From: Crotophaga sulcirostris
Lineage: Eukaryota > Chordata > Aves > Cuculiformes > Crotophagidae
Assembly (NCBI GenBank): GCA_013397455.1
Contig: VYZB01000327.1
Span: forward strand, 165,824-229,823
Direction: 5' to 3'
Length of the DNA: 64,000 nucleotides
Shown: in pieces, positions 1 to 10,900 of the stretch
Position numbering within the stretch: position 1 is the first letter of the stretch
How the letters are laid out: every line of letters starts with the position of its first letter
Program-made: the position numbers and the translations under genes
Notes under the pieces: generated by a model
The model's input: only the letters and a program-made list of their open reading frames with translations
The model's database searches: none
Told to the model about the DNA's origin: nothing

Positions 1-2024
1 TTCTCCATCCTCTCACAATTTGTCCATGCGAACAATTAACATCATTCATCTGTAGTTCATCCCGTCGCTTCTCCCCGCTGCTTCTTCCGTCTCCTGCCTC
101 TGTCTCTGCTGCTGCCTTATCACTTTGCTTTTCTCTTCTCAAACCTCCACCGCATGCCTGAAATTCCTCCAAGCCTGGCTGGTTCAAGGGCAAACATCCT
201 TCTCACAGAAACCCTTCTACAGATGAATACTCTTTTTTGGAAATGTCAGGTTCCGAGCAGATAAGGTGGTAGGCATAGATTAAGTAAATAAGGCAATGTG
301 TAATTGAAACTTTGTCTAACATTCTATATACATTCTTTATTATATATATTCTTTATTATATATATATTCTTTTACAGTACATAATGTTTCAGGAAATGTC
401 GAAGGAACCCAATGGGAAAGTGGGCAGATGGTTCTCGCCATATAATAGACATCAAGGGTGTGAAAAAAGTCAGCCACAGCAGCAGATGTGTCTTGTACCC
501 ATAGTAAAGCTCAAGGAATCGTGTGACTATGAGAGTTATGCCCTGTAGTAATGTGCATATCAACCCTGCTAGAATAATTCATGACACTGATAAGTAATGG
601 TAATGGCATTATGTGTGCAGTGCCCACTTAAGAAGATGGAAGTGTAAGTTTAGGACTCCCCAGACATGGAACGTGGTAATGCTGATAGAGTGGTGGTAGA
701 TATCTTTTTGCAGCCATAAACCAACAGAATCCAGCAGTGATTATGAGCAGAATTCAATGGGACTTTCCTGAACTAGTGGGAGTTGTACAGGATCATGTAC
801 TTAAGAGTAAGAATCTCTTCTGGCAAGTGACACAGAAGTTGTTGAATGACTTGCAGTAGCAATATCAGACCACACATCAAGTTGTCCATATTGGAATGAC
901 TATCTGCACAACCACAGCTTAGTTATTACATAACTCCCATTACATACATCTCCCATTGTTATTGCATCCTTACCAGATGGCTGCAAACAGCTATAAGACA
1001 ATTACTTTTAGTATTACATCCTATCTTAGTGCTGTTTGTATCTCCTATAGTCTTTATATAGTTGTATTTATATAGTTGTTTTTTTGTGTATTGGTAACAA
1101 CACAAAAAACAGGAAGCCTGCATTATGTTCAAAGTGATCTCTCATCCCTGAGGCAGTCTAGAGCAGATTACAGAGTGGGCAGGCTGTCCTGTATGGCAGA
1201 CCAGGTTGCAACCTTGTATGCTGTGAGAACAATGTCTGTGGCCAGCATCCTGAACAACAGTGATCCCCTTGGGGAAATCTGTGTTGCATCCTTGCACAGC
1301 TTCACAGATGCCTTAATCTTTGTAATGCTGAGAACCTTTCCATTTGCAATGCGGTGGTCTGTTTTTCACTTGCATCTGCATAACCTTTCACCTAAGTTGC
1401 TATGTCTGTATTGTTCTGAAGCTATTGTGGCAGTTTTTTCCCTTGTTGCTTTCATGCATGTTTATGAGGAGCTATCTAGTAAAAGATGAGAAGAGTCTGT
1501 CAAGTCATTTCTCAGTGAGCACTTTTCTGCTGATTTTTAAAAGAAGGCAAGAATTTTTTTGTCTGCTAAAATGTATTGAAAAATAAAAGACAAATTACAA
1601 AAAGATTTGAAAAAAATGGAACAAATGTTTTTTTGTTACGTTCCATCTTGCTTTTTTTTCTTTTAACATTTTTTCTTTTCTTCTTTGCTATGTGTGCATC
1701 CTTTAGACTTTCTCTCAGCCACCTTTAAAATAATGATATGTCCTGTCTGTCTGAAGTCAGCTTTTGGATTAGGGTACCTATTTGAACACATCTTTTCTTA
1801 TCCCCTTAATCATAAGTCAACAGATATTGGAAGATATAAAAGTGTCTATGTATAACTGTTCCTGTTCGACGCATGAAAAATCCTTTGTATATTTGTTAAC
1901 CTCAGCAATATGGTTATGATATGACTATACCTTTGCTCCCATATACTTGCTCTTTTCTTTTTTTCTCTCTTTTTTTTTTTTTCTTATTCTTGATTATTGG
2001 TGTAATTCTGATCAATTCTTGCAG
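1..2024. other. No recognisable gene; unresolved sequence
   Basis: I recognise no gene or repeat family here. Positions about 55-190 are pyrimidine-rich with a few CpGs. From about 640 to 1490 the base composition is more balanced and frames stay open longer (for example + strand 1076-1489, 137 codons, and a stretch open from about 689 to 869). This could be an old transposon or pseudogene remnant, but nothing in the translations identifies one. A T-run at 1970-1982 sits just before the candidate exon at 2025. Confidence 0.4.
332..372. repeat. AT-rich tandem repeat, 16-18 bp unit
   Basis: The unit ATTCTTTATTATATAT starts at 332, repeats at 348 with two extra bases, and begins a third time at 366 before decaying. 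It is a small, low-complexity tandem duplication. Confidence 0.7.
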
Positions 2025-2139
2025 ATACAAGGATCAACTGTCTTCTGATGTTCCTGTAAACCAGTCCTACGTGGCGGCAAATGAATCCAGGCAAAAGGAA
2101 AAAAATGGTCATGGTTATGTCTTGCACTATTGGCATTAG
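2025..2139 (+). CDS. Possible terminal exon, unknown product
   Basis: A long pyrimidine tract ending in TTCTTGCAG precedes an open stretch. Read from 2026 it gives 37 codons, beginning YKDQLSSDVPVNQSYVAANE, then a TAG stop. It includes retained CpGs (TACGTGGCGG), which are rare locally. No good splice donor follows in a phase that would join it to the candidate exon at 4496, so if real it would be a last coding exon or belong to another transcript. The hydrophobic residues in the same frame upstream are simply the translated pyrimidine tract. I do not recognise the peptide, and chance openness is a serious alternative. Confidence 0.15.
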
Positions 2140-2965
2140 CAGAGCCTTAGCAGCTTAATATGAAATCATTCCAGCATCTCTGTAAAATATGAAAGCAAGA
2201 GTGGATTAACATTCCAATCTTAAATTTGCATTGAAATAGATCACTGAATAAAAAGAACAGCAGTCACAGAGGAATCCACTTAGCTAACTTCCGATTATCA
2301 GGAGTAAGCAGTTTAACAACCCTTTAGATTCTTCTTAGAAAACAAAAAATTAAAAGACTGTTCCAAATAATTTCCAGTTTCATCCTTAGGATACAATTAA
2401 ACATAGCTAGAAATAACTGATTTTCTTCATTGACATAAAGGGACTCCACAAGACTATCTCAGATGTAAATTTGGAGTAAAATGAATACAATTCTTTCTAT
2501 ATGGGAACTAGGTTTAAAATAATGGTTTCTGCCTCATTATGCTTCACAGAACTAATTATCCAGGGGTGAAATATAAGACACTAAGACATTAAATACTAAG
2601 ATGTGATAGTACTTAGAAACGAATTTCTGCTTCCCAGAAGCCATGGCTATTAAATACATGATTTCCCCTAAATTCTTGAATATATTTAGAAAAGCAGAAG
2701 TGAAAAGGTCAAAACACAATTTCTTAGGTCCTCATTTAATAAAGCACTACACTAGAGATACAACTGAACGGGTTTTGAATTCTTGATTTAAAATTCTTCA
2801 TTTGAAAGCATGAAGACTAAAGACAAATTGAAACACTAAGTGGAAACCCCTGCTTAGGAATATGTGATTGTGTGTTTTGATGACTACTGAGACACAACAA
2901 AATGTTCCTGCTATTATTACACCAAAATTATAATAACCTCTGGGTATATTTTACCATTCACATTT
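2140..2965. other. AT-rich, nothing recognised
   Basis: Unique-looking AT-rich sequence. I see no repeat family, RNA gene or convincing reading frame. Confidence 0.5.
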
Positions 2966-3230
2966 TAAGGGGTAATGATTTTAAACGAAAAGAGGCTAGA
3001 TTCAGACTAGATATGCAGAAGAACTGTTTTATTATGAGAGTGGTGAAACACCGAAACAGGTTGCCTACAGTGGTCGTAGACGCCCTCTGCTCAGACATGT
3101 TCAAGGTCAGGTTGAATAGGACTCTCAACAACTTGATCCAGTTGAAGATGTCCATGCTCATTGCAGTGATGTTGGACTAGATGTCCTTTAAAAATCCTTT
3201 ACAACCCAAACCATTCTATGATTCTAGGAT
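2966..3230 (+). mobile_element. CR1 LINE, 3' end fragment
   Basis: The sequence follows the CR1 3' region: the GGGGTAATGATTTTAAAC block, the GGTGAAACACCG...CAGGTTGCC block, then GGACTAGATG...CCTTTA and the terminal ACCATTCTATGATTCTA tail. About 265 bp remain, a typical severe 5' truncation. The reading frame is degenerate and non-functional. It differs from the clean family sequence at many places, so it is an old insertion. Confidence 0.9.
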
Positions 3231-4495
3231 TCCTTTTTTGTCCAGACTTGACTGGAAAACAGAGAATTAAATAGTGCAATATAGTTTTTGCTGTCTAGAT
3301 ACAGGAATATAAAGCATTACTAAAAACTACCATGTCATGAAAGGTTATTGTACTATATTCATGATGTGACAGATATCACCTGCATTTCAAGAATGAAAGT
3401 ACAGATTTCCACATTCACAGAAGACTTATTGCCATTGTCTTTATTATATAAACATAGGTAAAGATCTTAACGTTGTGCAAACGTAGTATACATGCATATT
3501 GACTTAATTCTAGAAAATCCATACAGTTTCTGGGTTAGTGTTTTCAAAGCATAATATTTTGACATTTCGAAAAATGTCTAACTTGTTCTCAGTTCATAAT
3601 ACATTGACACTATATTGATTTAATTTAACTTAATTGTTTATGCCGGACTGTTAAAATGAAAATATTTATGACCATATACTAATTTGCAGAACAATGACAT
3701 TTCTCTCTCTGAAAGTATGAAACATGAAGTGTGATATCACTTAATAAACTGTGAGGAAGAACTCAAAAACAGATGATGAAGAATTTCAGAATCACATTTT
3801 CCTCCTTAAGTATGCATTCAAGTATATTCAATGAACTGAATATTTGACTAATGGTATTGTATCCATAAAAAGACAGAATTACTATAAAAAAGTCTTAACT
3901 GTGTACAGTTGTTATTTAACCTCATCTGAAAAGCTTACAGACATTTAATATTATAGTATAATTTCTCAGTTGTCTTTAGATCTTGTGTGGGTGGACTAAA
4001 TGAAAAAAAGTTATTAGCTGCTTTATTCTTCCTGATTTTAAAACTGTGGATGTATTTTTTCTTATTCCTCAATACTTCCTTTATGACTAACACTCAAGGA
4101 CGGATTCTATCATTTAGGATTCTGTCCTTTAGGTGTCATAAGGTAGAGTAGACTACCAAAATATTTGAAACCTCTACAGAAAAATGAACACAAAAAAAAG
4201 TCTGCCATTATTGATAATATTGGTGAAAAATAATAGCCTGTTTGAAGATTTGAAATAGGGTAAAACATATTTTAGAAAAAGAAAAACACATTATGGAGGT
4301 ATGAAGAATTAAGGTTGAAGATTAAAAACCTAAGCGCTTATCCACAGAATAAAAGAAGAAATAACCATAAAACAACCTCTGCTATGCAGGAGGCCAGCTT
4401 AGATGGTGTAATGGTTCCTTTTGGCCTTAAGTCTGTGATACTAAGAAATTTCCCATCTTGTCACGGTGTAGAGTTTTGGGGTTTTTTTGTGGAAG
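3231..4495. other. AT-rich, nothing recognised
   Basis: No repeat family or reading frame stands out. Short A-runs occur near 4190. The last 100 bases run into the possible acceptor of the candidate exon that follows. Confidence 0.5.
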
Positions 4496-4642
4496 AAGCT
4501 ATAGGATCAGCAAGGACTACAGATTGGATGAAGATGGAGAATCTTGGAGGGACAACAATAATGAAGTTCAGGGAATCAAATCCAGTACATCAGAAGTGGC
4601 AAGATATAGGACAAAGAAGGTGCAAATTTGCAACCCAGGAAA
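4496..4642 (+). CDS. Candidate exon A, unknown product
   Basis: A T-rich stretch (GGGTTTTTTTGTGGAAG) precedes the segment and a strong donor follows (GGAAA then GTAAGTGG). Read from 4497, the frame is open for 48 codons, beginning SYRISKDYRLDEDGESWRDN and ending near ICNPG, with two bases left over. The composition is charged and polar, less biased than translated AT-rich noise. The exact acceptor is uncertain (4472, 4496 or 4499; all give the same phase). A second frame is also open here, so openness alone proves little. Its end phase fits the start of the candidate exon at 13783. I do not recognise the protein. Confidence 0.2.
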
Positions 4643-5880
4643 GTAAGTGGAAGGAAAATGCAATGAAAGAATAGAAACTTCAGCTGTGTTAAATGATGTA
4701 AACACAAACTATTAGAGAGTTCTAACTTCCTCTTATCTCTTTCATAAATCACGTGCTTCCTATTACAGCTCACTGTGCTTCACTGCTTCCTTTTTTGTTG
4801 TGCTTACGTTGGTGTGAATTTACAAAATAGTTCCCTGTGCTGCATACAACCTGTCATGTACACATAAATTGATTATTCCTGCCACTTTATACAGTCACCA
4901 TCCAGCTCAGTAAAGAAGAGCATTTTTCTTGTGAGATCCATTTGGTCTACTGGCTGGCAGATCTGCAAAATGGCAGAAATTCAAGCCCTGGATTCCAAAA
5001 GTCAGAAGAAAGCACAGCTTTTATAAACCTGACTGGGAGATCATGACAGGCACCTGACAATGAAAACCAGCGACTTTCCGGGAAATATGGTCAAATCAGC
5101 ACTGTTATTCGATGTGTCTATTGTGATGAGGATCATACTGCTTTATGTTTAGTATTCATACCATGGCAGCTATGGTATCAGTACACATTTCTCATCAGTA
5201 TATGGGAACTGTGCATATCCATGTGGTTTGGCAAAGCAAATGGTAGACTTCTGTGAGACAAGCATTTTCTAGCCTACTAAGAAGTAAATTGTTAACATAA
5301 AGACCCAAAAGATTCACTAAAGATTTTGTGAACAGAAGTCTGAACTGGAGTTGAGTATCAGTAAAAGCAGGATATCCTAGACTGCTGGCATAATTCACAG
5401 GACAGTGGCTTTTATCCTAAAGATGATTCGGAGTAATACAGACAAATTTGCAATTTAAAGCAAAATGCAAATCTAAATATCTAAATTAATGTGATTTTTT
5501 TCCTCTATCTTGTCTTAGCCTTACTCCTTTTTATTATCTCAGAATTTACTTTTCTTGGCTTTAGATACATTTGGTCTTCTCTTTTTTTCATTTGTTCATT
5601 TTGATTATATGCACAGTCTGATTAAAGTCTGCTCAAGATAAGCACACAAAAGGAGATTTAGAATCCACGTATATTTTTACCTTAAAATGGTTTTCTGTCT
5701 CACAGCTTTCAGATCCCCAAATATTTTTACTTCTATAGTTCTTTAAAGTAAACCATCTACCTCATGATGCCAAGTCCTACCTCGGTCTTAATTAGTACAA
5801 AAATATAAAGCAGAGTTAGAAAAGCTGTGAGTAGAAAACAATAGGAATAAGATTGGATTTAGATCCTCTTTAATTATTAA
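4643..5880. other. AT-rich, nothing recognised
   Basis: No gene, repeat family or RNA gene is visible between the candidate exon and the large hairpin. Confidence 0.5.
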
Positions 5881-6021
5881 ACATTGTGAGTATAATCTTA
5901 TTTTAATTTTTTTAAGTATGAGAGGCTGAAACTGAGATAACTGAGAATGAATGGATATATGTTATTTCAGTCTCAGTCTCTCATACTTAAAAAAATTAAA
6001 ATAGGATTATATTCACAATGT
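5881..6021 (+). repeat. Long near-perfect inverted repeat (61-bp arms)
   Basis: Positions 5881-5941 are the reverse complement of 5961-6021 with five mismatches in 61 and no gaps, around a 19-base loop. In a + strand transcript four of the five differences become G-U pairs and only one (A opposite C) is unpaired, so 60 of 61 positions can pair. The arms begin with ACATTGTGA and end with TCACAATGT. I see no flanking target-site duplication. It could be a palindromic MITE, a local inverted duplication, or a source of small RNAs; it is longer and far less bulged than an ordinary microRNA precursor. Confidence 0.9.
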
Positions 6022-7675
6022 CACTTAGGGAAGCATATTTTAAAAATTTATCTACAGTATTGTACAATAATATACTGAGTTTCACAAGTATAGCAATTAA
6101 CATGCTACATCTGTTGTTTCTGCAAAATACTTGGATAGATAGTAGACGCATCTTAATGAAAATTAATCAGAAGAGTAAAATATGGTCTGCTTAACTGAAA
6201 CAACCATTGTATGGAATTATTAATGACTTAGAAACACAGAAGGCAATGCTATCTACCCACACAAGAGGATGGACATAAGACAGAGGGTGAAAGGTATAGA
6301 CAGATATACAGAATTTCATGGACAATGCCAGGAACCTATTTTAGAGGATCATCTGCCTCACTGAAGATTTAAGACATAACTATGCCTGTGGGCAATGTCC
6401 TATGCTGAAGTGGCAATGTAAGGGAATAGGTAGAAATATCAGTATGCTTTCAATATGATGTCTGGACATTGTTCTTAAAAGATAAGAACTTTTGGAGAAG
6501 ATGAAATCGACCACTGCCATTTCAAAGTCACATTGTAGTAATCGCAGAACTTCAGAAGCAGGAGGTCCTGTTGTTCAAGGTAACAGAATCTTGGACAAAT
6601 TCGAACAAGATGTTCTGAAAGGAAGGAGACCAGATGTAAAGACAAGAACATTCCTGCTTTATAGTTTTGTGATCTATGTACTCAGCTTTATATAAAAAGT
6701 CACCATCACCCCTCAGCAGATTTTATGCACCTATCTATATATGCTTCATTTTCTGTAAAGCAAATTGTGGGACATGGACATCTATCTTCTCACAGTGGAC
6801 ACTTTTGTGCACATAGGATGATCACACACTTTATAAGTTTAGTCACCTACACATTTAGACAGTCTTAAACTGGTCTGGTTTTGTACTGTTTACTAAATTT
6901 TAGGAAATTATGCCCAATTTGATTAATACTACTTACCTTTTTAGTTGAAAATAAGTCACTCAAAGCAGAGCTTCTCTGTAACCTTTAGTCCAAAAGATAT
7001 TGCTAGGCATAGAGAAGCATCTGTCACACATTGGTTCTGGCTGTATCAAAAGCGTTGTTTGATCCTCATCCCTCTCCAATAGGACACATAGCATCAGTAT
7101 GTTCCAGAAAAGAAATAAGTAGATCAAAAATGCAAATAAATATTTGAGCATTACATCAGGTGCCTTCTGTTCCCCTGAATACTGGCTGGCTGACAAAAGT
7201 CACTACACTTACCAAATCCATTTTGCAGTTTGGCTCACTGGAGCCTAATAAAAATGCAAATCCTCCATAGAAATCTAAAGCTGTTGGCATATTTCAATAC
7301 TTGCAGCAATCTCATGCTTACTATTTTATACCTCCACTGCTTGACCTGTAGCCCTCTATAGTCAGCCCAAGCTTTCCAAAAAGTTTTGGTGATATAGAAA
7401 GGAGCACTGTTTCCTCCACCATGGATCAGGGAATGTGTCATCATGTTACCTAAATTTACTCGCTCCTGTTGGTGGAAATTCTTGTGAAATATCTCTGAAC
7501 AAGTTGCATTGCATATGTATTTCCAGCAGTAAAGATCATTGTCACAACTCAGTAAGTCACACTGTGCACTCACTTTTTCTACTGTAATACTTCCATGGAT
7601 ACCGCACTACCTTCAGATACCCTGTAAAGAAAATTATTTATTTGATGCCTATTCTGAGAAGCAAATATACCTGAA
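6022..7675. other. AT-rich; minus-strand splice-like sites only
   Basis: No repeat family is recognised. On the minus strand there are three good donor-like motifs (exon ends at 7574, 7213 and 6937) and an acceptor-like TTTCTTTACAG just before 7622. The segment 7622-7574 is open in one frame (YLKVVRYPWKYYSRK). A minus-strand frame of 112 codons covers 7235-7573, but its translation matches no family I know. All of this could be chance. Confidence 0.3.
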
Positions 7676-7919
7676 ACCTCTGCTATGAGGACAGGTTGAA
7701 AGAGTTGGACTTGTTCAGCATGGAGAAGGCTCCAGGGAGACCTCATAGCGGCCTTCCAGAACCTGAAGAGAGCTAGAGGAAAGCTGGGGAGGGATTTTTC
7801 ACAAGAGCAAATAGTGATAGGATGAGAGGGAATGGTTTTAAACTGGAAGGGAGAACACTTAGATTAGATATTAGGAAGAAATTCTTCACAATGAGGGTGG
7901 TGAGATGCTGGAATAGGTT
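7676..7919 (+). mobile_element. CR1 LINE internal fragment lacking its 3' end
   Basis: The sequence matches the end of CR1 ORF2 and the start of the 3' region: TATGAGGACAGGTTGAAAGA, TTGTTCAGCATGGAGAAGG, AGGAAGAAATTCTTCACAA, and the GGTGGTGAGATGCTGGAATA block, where similarity stops. The usual 3' tail (GATCTTTAAGG...ATTCTATG) is absent. CR1 normally loses its 5' side at insertion and keeps the 3' tail, so the missing tail implies a later deletion or recombination. Confidence 0.85.
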
Positions 7920-10900
7920 AGTAGTTGAAATCCTTCTAAATTCACCAAAACATTAGATAGTGGAGAAAAAGGTAGAAGTAGAAGGTGCACATTTAGCTCA
8001 TTCCGTGACATACAGCTTCGATGGGACTGAAGTGTGCCTATAGGAGCACAGGTGTTCCAGGTCTCCCATGGTACAGTTTCCAATTCCTTCTTCGTCCTCC
8101 TGTAGAGATGCATGTTTCCTTCTCTTTCCCTGACATGGAATCAAATATGTTGTTGTCAGTCCTGATATGTTCTCAAAAATGTGAATTTGTTCTCCACAGA
8201 CTCCATGGAAACTCTCCAGATAAGCTATTCTAGTAATTTATTATTTTTACAATTAAAATATGTTTTCAAATGTTATGTTGAAATAGTGTATTTCTCTTCT
8301 TTCCTCCTACACAGAACATTTGAACCATGAATGACTCTTTGTATAATTTTTTATCCAGACCCACTGGAAGTTCTGTGTTTTGTAATATTCATAAAGAAAT
8401 ACAGTTATAAAGCAGTGTTAAAGATTTTCTTAAATGTTTTCCATTTTTTCAGAGATAGGAGGTGTTATATCAGAATTAATCATTTTATATAATTTCAATA
8501 GTTGCAAAGCAATATTGAATTGAATGAAATATTGTCTTAAAATAAAGAATACCATAGGCTAAAAGGGACAAAAATGCTATGCTATTCTTGAAAGAATCTT
8601 ATCAATAACAGAAAACCAGACACAAATTTTGATGGAATGGAATAACCTGACTAAAAGGAAATTTATATAACCCATTTTCAAGAGTTTAGTAAAAGAATGA
8701 AATTAGCAGCAGAGCTATTTATAAATAGGGACAATCAAGCACATTGAAGGCCAAGCAGACCATCTTTACCAGTTTAGATTGTGTTATTATCACAAATAAT
8801 ATGAAGTAAAAAATTACAAATCAATTAACAGTAGTTGTTGAGAACTGAAATTTCACAAAAGGTTAAAAAAAAAAGTGAAAAAGCATTAGAGATCTCATTA
8901 CAAAACAATATACTTTCATAAAAACACTAAAATTAATACATAACCTGTAGTGGAGTCTCACAAAGCATAATGGTATCCTACTTTTTCTGTATGTACATAT
9001 AAGTTCTTTTCAGTACATAAAGACTAAGTGTGCTCTTAATACCTTTCTGAATGTCTTACAACTATATATGGATGGGAGATGGATGGACAAGAATGGTTTA
9101 TTTACGTAATGTACAATGATAGCACTCAGTAGTAGTCTACTGGATGAATACATAATATAATTATAAATAACAATATGGACAGGACAGGCTTTATCTTATG
9201 GTGAATATCCATGTCTTCAATGTGGAAATCCGGGGATATTACTTTGGTCAAGGGTAGACAAGCCTATATATGTATACTTCTGTGGTAGTCCTTCTGTTTA
9301 CATATCAGTTCTTACATTTTTTAAAGTATTTAGATTTTAATCACTGTGATAGCACCTGACTATTGCTGCATTGCATGTATCCTATAAGTAATATTACAAT
9401 AACTCAAAATATTTCTTGATCTGTAGTCTCTCAGGCCACTACTGTATAACTTCATAGAAGATTTGATCATTACCTCATGACTTGTCATTGCCTGAACTGT
9501 TTGAAAAGTTACTGAGGGAGAGGTTTCTCCTCTGCTGATGAATGACAGTCCCTGGTGAAGCAATCTTAGACAGAGTATTATTTGTAAGACTGAAACCAAA
9601 TAATTTGTTCGAGTAATACAACACTGACATAATAATAAGAAGCAGAAAATTTCAGTTCATTATGCAAGATGAATCTTTAACGCAAACCAGTCAGAAAGTT
9701 TCTCTCCAAGTGTAAACAGTGAAAAAAATCCATGCCTTGTAGTTGAAAAATGTATTGTGAACATCACATCTGTAAGAATAGATTTAGTGAATATGACAGA
9801 GTGTTTATTTCTACTTGTCACACCACATATCTTGCCATCTGTGAATATGAATTATAAATAGACTGTGACACAATGATTTTTTTTCAAAGTCTTCCTAAAT
9901 TTGTCATTGCAGTAGCCAGTACCCTTCTATTATCAAAACCAGAGAAATACTCTTTTCCTTGAAAAGTATTAAAGTGACCTCTGCTATGATACAGTGCAAC
10001 TAAATGATTTCCTGTTGTGTTTTTATTTACGATGCATCATTTATCTAAACATGCATTCAGCAAAAAAAAAATTAATAAACATATATGTGAAGGAAGCAGA
10101 AAAGATTTTCCGTGTTAACAGGAGTTAACTAAAATGTATCTTTAAACATAAATTATTAGCAATTGGGTTACTTTAAGTCTGTGGCTGATTGTTATTTTTT
10201 AATAAAGAATAAATGCATATTTGTCATTTAGTTTGCATTTCATTTCATATTAATTTCTTTTTTTACTGATATTATATTATATGTCACATATATGGCATAT
10301 AGGACTCAGAAACATACCCTTTTGAAAGGACAGAAGAGAAGGTAGGAGGACTAGCTAAGTGTCATACATGGAGCTAGACACCTAAGTTTAAACAGTAAAT
10401 GGAGCTGAGGAACATAAGTTCTGATGTAGGTATCTACAAATATTTACACTTACTCAGAGGAGTGTTATCCTTTTAGAGGTACAGTTGTATTTAATAAAGA
10501 TGCTTCATTCTCACCATAGAATGAAGAAGGTTTACTTTTTTACTGTTGGTTTATCGATTTCCTTCAGCCTGCTTTTTAGATTATAGATCCTTTAAAGATG
10601 CACCATATTGTACATGGTAGAGAGGGGGAAGGATTGAGTTTTAGAAGTGGCCTTTATAATCAATCTGGTTTTGACTACTCCTCAACAATGTGTCTGGCAT
10701 ATTCACACCAACATAAATAGTTCACTCCTTTGCAAAAATGGAAAAGGGTGTCCTCAGAGGACAATCTTCAACAAGGCTTGACTAATGTTTGGCAGAGTTC
10801 TCCATCAGTCTGATTCGAGTTTATTGGTTGTTCCAGTATGAAATGCCCAAAGAAGGTAACAGAAATCATGTTTCTGACTGCATATGCATGATACTGTGTT

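Noticed and set aside
1921..2024. Apparent transmembrane segment rich in Phe and Leu
   Set aside because: It is a translated pyrimidine tract ending in an acceptor-like CAG, so the hydrophobicity reflects base composition.
7235..7573. 112-codon minus-strand frame
   Set aside because: No recognisable family or domain, and its first ATG overlaps a splice-donor-like site; length alone is not enough in 64 kb.
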